Shown here in pieces: positions 45,142 through 55,106 of a stretch of 64,000 nt of DNA. The notes beneath the pieces were generated by a model, which did not search any database, was not told where the DNA came from, and saw only the letters and a program-made list of their open reading frames with translations. The stretch comes from Dendrolimus kikuchii (taxonomy: Eukaryota; Arthropoda; Insecta; Lepidoptera; Lasiocampidae): positions 8,381,501-8,445,500 of the forward strand of contig CM034402.1 of the NCBI GenBank assembly GCA_019925095.2. The letters are read 5' to 3'. Position 1 is the first letter of the stretch, and each line of letters begins with the position of its first letter. The translations under genes were made by a program, and so were the position numbers.

Positions 45142-47489
45142 ACTAGAGTTTACCCCGCGGCTCCGCCGCGCGTCAAACTCTAGTGCGTACCTCTTGTTTT
45201 AAGAGCAGGCGTTAATACATGATATATTATTGTATTGTATTTTTATGTTGGTGCTATTTGCCCTCGGAAGATTTGCTTCATTTTATATCGCAAACTATCC
45301 CATCTACCGGGATGAATAGTATCTATGTCCATTTTCGGTATTCAGACAGACAGATCGAGTGAAAGTCACATTTTTTTAAAGATTATGAATTTTTATATCT
45401 ATAAACTTGATAAATGATTGACCCCCATACACACTTTAATACCTTATTTCAACCCGTTCTAGTTTTATTTATATAGCTAAATATTGTGTAAACTACACAA
45501 ACGACCAAAACTACCGAAACTACCAAATTACCAACCAAAACTACCAAATCCACCAACTAAAACTACCACAACTACCTAAATTGCCACAACTATCAAAACT
45601 ACCAAAACTACCACAACTACCAAAACTACCACAACTATCAAAACTACCAATACTACCACAACTACCACAACTATAAAAACTACCAAAACTACCACAACTA
45701 TCAAAACTACCAAAACTACCACAACTACCAAAACTACCACAACTATCAAAACTACCGCAACTACCAAAACTACCACAACTATCAAATCTACTAAAACTAC
45801 CACAACTATCAAAACTACCAAAACTACCACAACTACCAAAACTACCACAACTATCAAAACTACCACAACTATCAAAACTACCAAAACTACCACAACTACC
45901 AAAACTACCACAACTACCAAAACTACCACAACTATCAAAACTACCAAAACTACCACAACTATAAAAACTACCAAAACTACCACAACTATCAAAACTACCA
46001 AAACTACCAAAACTACCACAACTATCAAAACTACCAAAACTACCACAACTATCAAAACTACCAAAACTACCACAACTACCAAAACTACCACAACTATAAA
46101 AACTACCAAAACTACCACAACTACCAACACTACCACAACTATCAAAACTACCAAAACTACCACAACTATAAAAACTACCAAAACTACCACAACTATCAAA
46201 GCTACCAAAACTACCACAACTATCAAAACTACTAAATGTACCACAACTACCAAAACTACCACAACTATCAAAACTACCACAACTATAAAAACTACCACAA
46301 CTATCAAAACTACTAAATGTACCACAACTACCAAAACTACCACAACTATCAAAACTACCACAACTATAAAAACTACCACAACTATCAAAACTACCACAAC
46401 TATCAAAACTACCACAACTATCAAAACTACCACAACTACCAAAACTACCACAACTATCAAAACTACCACAACTACAAAAACTACCAAAACTACCACAACT
46501 ATCAAAACTACCAAAACTACCACAACTACCAAAACTACCACAATTATCAAAACTACCAAAACTACAACAACTATCAAAACTACCAAAACTACCATAACTA
46601 CTAAAACTACCACAACTATCAAAACTACCACAACTATCAAAACTACCACAACTATCAAAACTACCAAAACTACTACAACTATCAAAACTACCAAAACTAC
46701 CACAACTTTCAAAACTACCACAACTACCAAAACAACCGAATATACCAAATCGACCAACCAAAACTACCAAATCTACAAACCAAAACTACCACAACTATCA
46801 AAACTACCACAACTACCAAAATAACCAAAACTACCATAACTATCAAATCTACAAACCAAAACTACCACAACCACCTAAACTACTACAATAACTAAATCTA
46901 CCAATCAAAACTACCACAACTACCAAATCTACCGAAACTACCAAATCTACTAAACAAAACTACCACAACTATCAAAACTACCATAGCTACCAAAACTACC
47001 AAAACTATCACGACTACCAAAACAACCGAAACTACCAAAACTACCAGCATAAACTACCGAAAATAGCAAAACTACCAACCAAAACTACCACAACTACCAA
47101 AACAACTAAACTAAACAAAACTACCTAAACGACCAAATTGACCAAAATAAACAAAATGACGAAAATGGCCAACCACAAATAAAAAACCTATCCTAGTTTC
47201 CGGGATAAACTTTACATAAATCTATCCCAAAATCTATCCCAGTATCCGGGATGAAAAGTATCTCTTGGCCACCCTCGGTATTCAAATTACGTATGTACCG
47301 AGTATCAGCCAAATCGGTCTAATAGTCTTTCCATAAAAGGATAACAAACAGAGAGACAAATATACTTTTATCCCGGAAACTATCCCATTTTCCGGGATAA
47401 AAAGTATCCTATGTTCATTCTCGGCATCGAAAATATATATATACTGAGTTTCAGCCAAATCGGTCCAGTAGTTTTTACGTGAAAACGGA

Positions 47490-47526
<37 letters not shown>

Positions 47527-47558
47527 GTTACTTTCGCATTTATAATATTAATAGGGAT
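45142..47558 (+). mobile_element. Rep-A copy 2, complete-looking, with long tandem array
   Basis: Begins with a GC-rich stem: ACTAGAGTTT (45142-45151) pairs with AAACTCTAGT (45175-45184), with a CGCGG/CCGCG core between. A unique lead-in (45366-45500) follows, then the 9-bp array, the TATCCC...CGGGAT modules, a longer GACA run than in copy 1 (47489-47525) and the TTTATAATATTAATAGGGAT end. Flanks differ from copy 1, so they are separate insertions. No coding sequence. Mode of transposition not determined. Confidence 0.75.
45501..47140. repeat. 9-bp tandem array (AAAACTACC-type), about 1.6 kb
   Basis: Roughly 180 units of AAAACTACC, ACAACTACC, ACAACTATC and rarer ACAACTATA or AAATGTACC types, arranged in higher-order runs. 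Example: a segment around AAATGTACC at about 46235 is repeated about 90 bp later. Five of the six reading frames lack stops in the basic unit, which explains 409-codon (GSF/DSC-type) and 393-codon (VVL-type) minus-strand frames and the NYQ/NYH plus-strand frame. Confidence 0.95.
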
Positions 47559-49296
47559 GTTATTATCTAAATACTTCTTTTTGCTTATTTATTAACCGAC
47601 TTAAAAAAATCAAGGAGGTTCTCAACTCGTTGTGTAAATATATTTTTTTTACATCCATCTCTTTCTATACAGTCTATCGGGTTTATGTGTGTGTACATTT
47701 TCCTTATTTTACTACTATCTATAATTTACATGTTTATTACACTTATCTATATTTATTGCTAGTTTCCTGTTGAGTGAATAACTATATTTTTTTACAAAAT
47801 GGCTTCTGTTAACATTCGTCTCTTATAATCCAATATCCATTTATTGCTGATATTCTTGTGTTACATATTTATTAATATGAAGATGTATTGCAATGTATAT
47901 GTGACTGCAAAGTTCCGAACTACGAAATTTTACATTAATCTAATGGTGAGACTAACAGTTTAGGTAAATGGGTGAGATCAATATATTGTAATACTTGCAA
48001 CAACTCAGAAGGGTTTATGATAGTAAAAGAACAGCAACTGGTCACAATACTTTATAATCAGAGAACCTTACGGTTTTAACATATTACAGATACTAACTGT
48101 TTACACTCTACAATAATTTTTAGAACACCTCGCCATCCCTCCAACAATTTTACAGTACATGAAACTTAGCAATTGGCACAACCGATAGCGGATTGAAGTC
48201 ATCGATAAACTATTTTAATTAAAGTGTTATGAATGAAAAGAATTTAATACATTACTGTTTGGAAATTCCAGATAGTATTTTATACAATATATTATATAAA
48301 ACATTATACTTAAAGTTTTACATGTAATAAAAAGAACCGAACACAGTATAAATCTATCGCGTCTGCCAACATAAAAATAAAATGTAATGAATACCGTCTA
48401 TATACAATTGAGAGATTTTGAATTATAATCTACACAATTACCTCATCATATTAGAGATAACACTGTTATATAAAATTATGGTGAATTATACACAACTAAC
48501 TACTCTATACAAAACAGGGGCTAATCATATAATAAATGAAAATATAACATTATTATTCATTAATGAAATGGCTGGTTGTATCGTTTAGAAATAAGAGGGT
48601 ACATAACAAAATAAATTATTAACTTTAAACGGAAACATGACAAAAACAACTATGCTACTAAATAACTAACAATATATTCTCGATTTTCCCTCCTTATCTG
48701 ACTGTTGCAGTTTGGGGAAGACAATTATGAAAAAATTCAAGATTATACAAATGGTACAAAAATACCTTCATTGGTAGTTCGTTTTATTACAATTTTCTGG
48801 TATTTTCTATTGGATTGTTTTTTCGGGTTCATTAGCTAAAAGAGCAAAACAGTGGAAATTCGTCATCTGTATGGAACATTTATTTGTGCTTGAACCGCGC
48901 GCTTAGCCGGTTTATTTATCTTATACTTTCTGAATAATTACAAACGCTCGTTTGGTAACTTCTTGTTAATTACGGCCAGACCAAAAGGTCTCAATTGAAT
49001 AGTTACAAAAGATTTTTGGCTTAGCTTCAAATTTCTTCATAAAAGTTAATTTTAATAATGATTATCGATAATTTTTTCAATGATTTTAGGAAAGTAGGTA
49101 TATTTGAGCAATGGGTGATTTCATGGAAAAGCGTGGACCTTAAAATAACTCGTGATATAAATATTTAATTACTTTTCTAAATAATTAAGACGCTATTGGA
49201 CTCGCTTAAGTCATGACGTCACAACTTGCTACCCTTGTATAAAATTTAGATGGCTTCGGCGGTTTCTAAGATGATAAAAAGTACTCAGTTGAGTTC
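47559..49296. other. Unassigned AT-rich interval
   Basis: 47593-47640 is a Rep-G scrap (TTAACCGACTT, GGAGGTTCTCAACTCG). No gene recognised. Confidence 0.45.
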
Positions 49297-49524
49297 GCCA
49301 GGTGGTAGGGCATTTGTCCGACTGGATGACTACAACCCCTAGTCTAAAGTATGTCGCCATAACAATCTTGACTTGTGTTCCGGCATTAGTGACCAAGTTC
49401 CAGTCTTCCTTAAGAGAGTAGCAGCGCATTTCTAGCACCTTTGGTTTTGCAAATGTCCATAGGCGATGGTAACCGCTTTCCATAAAGTGGGCCGTCTGCC
49501 TGTCTGCTGAACTCCTGCAATAAA
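49297..49524 (+). mobile_element. Rep-B retroposon, 5'-truncated copy
   Basis: Starts at GCCAGGTGGTAGGGCATTTG and runs to GCTGAACTCCTGCAATAAAA. About 80 bp of the 5' end is missing. Confidence 0.8.
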
Positions 49525-49593
49525 ACAAAAGTAGATTTCAATTACCCTATTTGTTTTTTATACAAAACACTTTCCGTTCAATTATCATCTAAA

Positions 49594-49769
49594 GGGCCGA
49601 TTTTTTCAATTATCGGGTTTAAAAGTTATCTGTCGAATAAATTATAACCTGACTAAATTGAGAAGCAAAACAATTCAACCGTTTTATTCATGCAACTGTC
49701 TTTTTTAATTTTCCAATGTTGTGTTTTCTTTTATAAGTAACTTTTATCTGGTGATTGACGAGTCGGCCC
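49594..49769. mobile_element. Rep-F MITE, complete, TAAA target duplication
   Basis: 176 bp. The tips GGGCCGATTTTTTCAATTAT and (inverted) GGGCCGACTCGTCAATCACC form terminal inverted repeats, continued by AAAAGTTA. TAAA flanks both sides (49590-49593, 49770-49773). Internal TTATAACCTGACTAAATTGA recurs in copies at 60.15-60.64 and 62.69 kb. No coding capacity; transposase must come from elsewhere. A 3-4 bp A/T duplication would fit PIF/Harbinger or a related superfamily. Confidence 0.8.
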
Positions 49770-49773
49770 TAAA

Positions 49774-50447
49774 TAGTGTCAACAGTTGTTGTAACATACG
49801 GACAGAAGCACTAATAGCCTAAAAAGCCGCCTAATTCCTACAAATAACAAGTGAACTGAAAGGCCATCTATGGGGCTTTTTGGGAATGTGACAAGACGAT
49901 TAACGTGGCCCTTACATTAATCCGGCTTAGCGCGGGACATAAGGATTACATATTACATAAGAGGGTAAAGTCTTTACTATTTGAATTGAACGCCTTTGAA
50001 ATATTGACTAAAATTTTTTTCTTAAACTAACAACTTTGTTCAATACCTATCTTAAATAAGATAAGATTACATATAAAGACCCAAGGGTAAAAGACGAACT
50101 TGTTAATCAACATTGACTTTGAGATATCACATTTTTAAGTTTGGAACTCTGTGCTTCGGAAACCCATAAGTTTCGCAATAAAACAAAAATATAAGTTGAA
50201 ACACTTAAAAATCAAAAAGGTTTCAAGCGTAAAAAAAATAAAAACTATCTCAAGTCAGATTTATCTGGAATATAGGGAAAATTCATATTATGCCACTGAC
50301 AACCTTGTTTTATTCCTGGACTTTTTAGGTACGCTATACTACTTTTTCATGCGATTTTTTAAACGTCAAGAACTCTAAGATTAATTCGTATTTTACCCTG
50401 TTGGGTTTATTATCGTATAGTACCAGAAACTCCCTACAAAATCGCAT
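49774..50447. other. Unassigned AT-rich interval
   Basis: No gene recognised; the 75-codon frame at 50151-50378 has no domain. Confidence 0.45.
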
Positions 50448-50466
50448 TCACAGATTACATACATAC

Positions 50467-50585
50467 TGTAATGTTTGTCTGTAAAGGTTTTATTACTTTA
50501 ATGTATTTTTAGAAGTTGTCATATAAGTTGTCATTCGGGATTAAAATATGTGAAAACTAATATGGTATTATTTCCGAATATTATA
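50467..50585 (+). repeat. 5' LTR, 119 bp
   Basis: Begins TGTAATGTTTGTCTG and ends CGAATATTATA. No difference from the 3' LTR was seen base by base. Confidence 0.9.
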
Positions 50586-50658
50586 CTGGCGACGAGTTTA
50601 ATAAATTTGGTTTGCATTGTGGACTTTGATATAAGTAAATTTAACTAAATACAACATA

Positions 50659-50778
50659 ATGGCATTGCATGGTAAGATTGGGGAATTTTCATTAAAAATG
50701 GGTAACTGGTCTATGTACGTCGAAAGGCTAGACATGTATTTTCTAGTCAATAATATAAAAGATGATTTACATTTTTAA
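50659..50778 (+). pseudogene. gag N-terminal stub of the gypsy element
   Basis: ATG at 50659 after the primer-binding leader, with 39 codons (GKIGEFSLKMGNW, YVERLDMYFLVNN) and TAA at 50776. The W-x-x-Y-x-E-R-L-x-x-(Y/F)-F-x-x-N pattern is the start of Mag-type Gag, the structural protein that forms the particle. Capsid and zinc knuckle are lost at the deletion junction near 50770. Confidence 0.75.
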
Positions 50779-51150
50779 CGCTGTATTCAGCAGATTACAG
50801 GAGTATGGTTTAAAGTTAAAAAAAAGTAAGTGTGTGTTTTTGGTCGACCAAGTAAGGTATTTAGGATACATTTTAAGTAAAGACGGTATTAAAACTGATC
50901 CCGATAAAGTAGAAGCTATAAAAAAAATGCCGAGACCGACAAATGTTACCGAACTTAGATCTTTTCTTGGAATGATTAATTTTTACGGGAAATTTATTAG
51001 GAAAATGAGTGATAAGCTAGCGCCATTGTACGATTTATTGAAAAAGAACAAGCATTGGTCTTGGTCTCAAGAGTGTGAAGCATCATTTGATAAAATAAAA
51101 AAAATGCTCTCAAGTACTGAAATTTTAGCACATTATGATCCTAAAAAATC
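50775..51150 (+). pseudogene. pol: C-terminal part of reverse transcriptase
   Basis: Begins abruptly with NAVFSRLQEYGLKLKKSKC and continues KCVFLVDQVRYLGYILSKDG, PTNVTELRSFLGMINFYGKF, LAPLYDLLKKNKHWSW and FDKIKKMLSSTEILAHYDP. These are the thumb and connection regions that follow the YxDD box, which is absent with the rest of the palm, so no polymerase activity is possible. One missing base near 51150 shifts the frame relative to the RNase H part (TGA at 51152-51154). Confidence 0.85.
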
Positions 51151-52986
51151 TTGATTTTGACATGTGACGCAAGCGCTCAGGGAATTGGAAGTGTACTTTC
51201 ACAACCAAGTGATGATGGTAAAGGTGAACGTCCGATAGCGTATGCTTCGCGTACGTTGAATGAGGCAGAAAAGAATTACTCCCAAATTCATCGGGAAGCT
51301 TTGGCTATTATTTATAGCGTAAATAAATTTCACCAGTATTTATACGGGCGACAGTTCGTTTTGCGAACTGATCATAAACCGCTAGTGTCCATTTTTGGTC
51401 CAAATACGGGAATACCAACTATGGTAGCTAGTCGAATGCAGAGGTGGGCCATTATTTTATCAGCATATAATTTCCAGATAGAGTACATTCGCACTAATGA
51501 AAATGGAGCAGACGGTCTATCTCGTTTACCAATTTGTAATTTAAACAATAAAACGCTACCAGAGCAAACATATCTTCATTTTGTTCAGGATGCGCTTCTT
51601 TTGGACTATAATGAGATTAAACGAGAAACTGCTCGCGACCCCTTGTTATCGAAGGTTCTTGATTATATCAGAACTGGTTGGCCTACACAATGTGAAATTA
51701 TGAATTTAAAACCCTTTTACAATAGAATAAATGAATTATATGAAGAGTTAGGTTGTGTTATGTGGGGTCGTCGCTTAGTAGTACCTCAAACATGTATAGG
51801 GAGAGTTTTAAATATGGTTCATGAACCTCATATGGGAATCGTCAAATCAAAGTCTATTGCGCGTAGTTACGTTTGGTGGCCAGGAGTAGACGAGGACGTT
51901 GAGCGAATGTGTCGTAATTGTGAAGTATGTGCATCACAGGCAGATAATCCACCTCATAACGCGCCAAGCATGTGGCCTTGGCCTAACCGTCCATGGGCTA
52001 GATTGCATTTAGATTTCATGGGTCCATTAGGGGGGAAAACTTATTTAGTTATAGTAGACGCTACGTCCAAATGGATAGAAATCTTTAATGTTCACTCGAC
52101 ATCCGCTAGGTATACGATCGATAAACTATGTGAGCTCTTTAGTCGATGGGGGTTACCAAAGCAGATTGTCAGTGACAATGGTCCACAATTCGCGTGCAAA
52201 GAATTTAAAGATTTCACAAAAAGTAACGGTATTGAGCATATCTTCACGGCACCCTACCACCCTGCCTCAAATGGACTCGCGGAAAACGCAGTACGTACGA
52301 TGAAAAGAGTAATTAAAAAAGCTATACAATCGAAGCAGGATATTGATAGATCTTTGTGGGCATTCTTATTGCATTATAGAAATGTTGAACACGCTACAAC
52401 CGGGGAATGCCCGGCGTTATTATTAATAGGTAGAAGAACTCGTACACGTTTAGATATTATTAGGCCCGATCGAGAAGGTAGAGTATTTAGGGCACAACAA
52501 CGCCAATGCGAGGCAGCAGGCGGGTTAACAAGACAAGTGTCCAGGGGGGAAAATGTGTGGTATAGGCAATTCCAAAACAGAGAAAAATGGGCACCAGGAA
52601 AGATTACAGATCGTTTAGGAGCTAGGGATTTCAAGGTGTTAACGCGAGAAGGCACATTGATTCATAGGCATATCGATCAACTAAGGAAACGCCCGAGCGG
52701 TAGCCTTGCCCCTTCTAGTGATATGGCAGAAGAAAGTAGAAGCCGAATTCCTTATGACCTCCCTCAGCCTAGACACTATGATAGGGATCTGGTCGAATCG
52801 AGCGATGACCCTACTCCAATAAACAATCCAAGTGAGCCACAACCAGGACCAAGTGGTTTGGCCCAAGTCCATGAACAGACTTCTTCAAATTCTCAACAGC
52901 CGTCTGATCCGTCAGCCAACTCGTTGGGTCCTATACGACCCGTCAGACTATGTCGTGTAAATAGACCTCCGATTTATAAATATTGA
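51151..52986 (+). pseudogene. pol: RNase H and integrase of the gypsy element
   Basis: 611 codons open. The RNase H active-site residues are D6 (TCDAS), E49 (HREALA), D74 (RTDHKPL) and D121 (ADGLSR). Integrase has an HHCC zinc site (H224, H227, C257, C260), then D288 (HLDFMGP), D342 (SDNGPQF) and E378 (GLAENAV), with 35 residues between the last two (DD35E). A GPY/F-like module follows (VWYRQF...KWAPGKI...RRHIDQLR-type), then a Pro/Ser-rich tail. Only the upstream frameshift separates it from the RT part. The integrase reading frame itself looks intact, but no normal start exists. Confidence 0.9.
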
Positions 52987-53041
52987 TTATTCAGTTATCA
53001 ATAGATGTATTACAAGTGGTTCCTAATTTAGTTGGAAGGAA

Positions 53042-53160
53042 TGTAATGTTTGTCTGTAAAGGTTTTATTACTTTAATGTATTTTTAGAAGTTGTCATATA
53101 AGTTGTCATTCGGGATTAAAATATGTGAAAACTAATATGGTATTATTTCCGAATATTATA
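53042..53160 (+). repeat. 3' LTR, 119 bp
   Basis: Same sequence as 50467-50585, preceded by the polypurine tract. Confidence 0.9.
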
Positions 53161-53374
53161 CATACATACATAACTTCACGCCAGTTCCCTTGCGGGGTAG
53201 GCACGAACAACAGAGCGCCATTTAGGCTTATTCTTACACACCTCACTTGCTTCTTTGACATTCATAACTCTTGTCATGCACGCTCGTCTGTTCTTAAGGC
53301 TCCTGACATCACAGATTAGTTTCGAAAAAAAAGTAACAAGTTGGTATTTTCCCCTGAAGTCTTCATATTATATA

Positions 53375-53775
53375 TAATATAGCTTCTGCCCGCGACTTCG
53401 TCCCAGTGGAATAGTTAAAAAAACCCTCGCGATTTTAAAACATTCTTCACTGGTGCTCCGCTCTTATTGGTCTTAGCGTGATAATATATAGCCTATTTGT
53501 TTTTTAATGTATAAATTGTTTTATTGTATGATGATACCGGTAATATCAATACTTAATTATGTGCATAATTTGTATAATAAGCTGTTTAAGTAATTAAAGT
53601 TTTTTTAACTATCCCACGGGAACTCTTTAATTTTTCGGGATCAAAAGTATCCTATATGTTGACCAGAGTTATAAACTACTACCATACAAAATTTCATTTA
53701 AATCGATCTAGTCGTTTCAGAGATTAGTCCGTACAAACAGACAAACAGCGAAAGAAAAATTTGAATAAAATCTAA
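53375..53775 (+). repeat. Rep-A-like/Rep-H interspersed repeat
   Basis: Opens GCTTCTGCCCGCGACTTCGT, then CCTCGCGATTTTAAAACATT, CTATCCCACGGGAACTCTTT, CGGGATCAAAAGTATCCTAT and a GTACAAACAGACAAACAGCG end. Same architecture as Rep-A (CG-rich start, CGGGAT modules, ACAGAC tail) but a different family and no array. Confidence 0.65.
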
Positions 53776-54267
53776 ATTAGTTCTATTTCACTTCTTACAT
53801 CCCCCTGACTAGGTTTTTAGCATTTTTTTTGCATTGTACAAAAATTTAACCTTCTACAATTTTATTAATACAATAATAATCCATGATAATATAAATTCGA
53901 ACTTTGTTTATTTTTTCCCTGAATAAAACTAATTAGCAATAATTGTTTAAAATGCCATGAATGTTATTTTTATCGTAATAATTTAAAAGCAAAATGTTTT
54001 TAACATGTTAGAATTCAGTGTAAAGTGTGCCAATATACTTGACAGTAGTAAATGTTGGTTATTATATAGTTTCTGCTTGAGTTTTTCCGTATTGAAAATG
54101 AAATTCTTATTTTTCTTGTATCAAATGCTTGTGATTAATCATGCTGGCGCGAGAAGACAGCCGCATTTTTCTCACCATAAGTTACGATTCATCCGTCTAT
54201 TATAGCATGGATATTAATGTCTTGAAATATTTTTTTTTTAAATTAAACATTGTAATATTTTCTTAAG
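53776..54267. other. Unassigned AT-rich interval
   Basis: Nothing recognised. Confidence 0.45.
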
Positions 54268-54405
54268 TATCGTGACTAGTATACATATAATACAACTATG
54301 TTTTGACGGTTTTATTTTTATTCCGAGTTAATAATAACCATAAACAAAAATTAGAAATAAATAATTAAAATGAACAAGTTGGCGGTAGGCTAAATAAAAA
54401 CTTTA
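54268..54405 (-). repeat. Rep-E fragment
   Basis: GACTAGTATACATA and ACTATGTTTTGACGG (as at 18.17 kb) followed by the reverse complement of 57735-57805 (AATAATAACCATA, ATGAACAAGTT, GGTAGGCTAAATAA). Confidence 0.6.
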
Positions 54406-54548
54406 TATTATTTTTTTTGTAAATTAAACTAAATACTTAAAAATAAAATAAATTATAATTAAATGAATATCAAGTATGTAACAATTATTTTTATTGAATA
54501 GGTTCGCGTTTGACTGACATTGCGCCTGATGTCAGGTGGAAATGCAGT

Positions 54549-54695
54549 CTAAGGTGGAGCACGCTTACCTAGAAGATACTTGTTTGCGCAATTCTTGAGG
54601 ACACCTAGATTGTATTTTTCAGGAAAAACAGACGACGTTAAACAGTTCCACTCTTCAGCTGTACGTATCATAAAAGTGGAATTTTGTACAAACAA
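54549..54695 (-). pseudogene. CR1/Jockey-type LINE ORF2 C-terminal stub
   Basis: 48 codons plus stop on the minus strand: NSTFMIRTAEEWNCLTSSVF, PEKYNLGVLKNCANKYLLGK. The F-x-x-R-T-A-x-x-W-N-x-L...VFP-x-x-YNLG-x-(F/L)K block is the conserved end of a CR1-type reverse transcriptase protein. Stop TAG at 54549-54551; nothing upstream remains. Confidence 0.75.
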
Positions 54696-54853
54696 ACATT
54701 ATATACTTTTATAAGTGTGTAGTATGTATGACTTTTAAGTCGGAAAATGAGAAATTATGGTACATTTTAAATTCAGTTCTATAATTATAATTCTTAAAAT
54801 ATTCATAAGTAAACGATTAGTAATCATGGAATATTTAGATTTTTGTTTGTTTA

Positions 54854-54995
54854 CATACATACATACATACATAACTTCACGCCAGTTCCCTTGCGGGGTA
54901 GGCACGAACAACAGAGTGCCATTTAGGCTTATTCTTACACACCTCACTTGCCTCTTTTGACATTCATAACTCTTGTCATGCAAGCATGTCATTAC
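54854..54995 (-). mobile_element. RTE-like LINE stub
   Basis: (CATA)n tail then ATAACTTCACGCCAGTTCCC through TCTTGTCATGCA, the 3' end of the 13.5-kb LINE. TTTGTTTGTTTA flanks at 54842-54853 and 54996-55007. The last ~12 bases before the right duplication are not LINE-like. Confidence 0.75.
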
Positions 54996-55047
54996 TTTGT
55001 TTGTTTAATTCGTAATAAAATACAAAAATGGTCGACGACTCGCCGTA

Positions 55048-55101
<54 letters not shown>
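55048..55101. repeat. (TA)n microsatellite
   Basis: Imperfect start (GTATATATGTG), then more than 20 TA units. Confidence 0.95.

Positions 55102-55106
<5 letters not shown>

Larger units (their letters stand above)
50467..53160 (+). mobile_element. Mag-like Ty3/gypsy retrotransposon, internally deleted
   Basis: 2.69-kb element with identical LTRs and CATAC target duplication (50462-50466, 53161-53165; within a CATA repeat, so boundaries are accurate to about 1 bp). A primer-binding site TGGCGACGAG starts at 50587, complementary to the 3' end of tRNA-Ser(GCT) plus CCA as in Mag-type elements. A polypurine tract GGAAGGAA (53034-53041) abuts the right LTR. It contains a gag stub, the end of RT, RNase H and integrase. 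Deleted: most of gag, protease and the catalytic half of RT. Confidence 0.9.
50448..53318 (-). mobile_element. RTE-like LINE stub, split by the gypsy element
   Basis: Minus-strand 3' end of the 13.5-kb LINE family. The (CATA)n tail is divided between 50458-50466 and 53161-53172, and homology continues to GTTCTTAAGGCTCCTGACA at 53308. TCACAGATTA flanks the original insertion at 50448-50457 and 53309-53318. The gypsy element went into the microsatellite tail later. Confidence 0.85.

Noticed and set aside
45541..46770. 409-codon and 393-codon minus-strand frames resembling a Cys/Gly/Ser structural protein and a hydrophobic protein
   Set aside because: Both follow from the 9-bp unit, which lacks stops in five frames; no unique sequence, no promoter or start context.
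52374..52872. Minus-strand frames of 93 and 63 codons
   Set aside because: Antisense to the gypsy integrase region.
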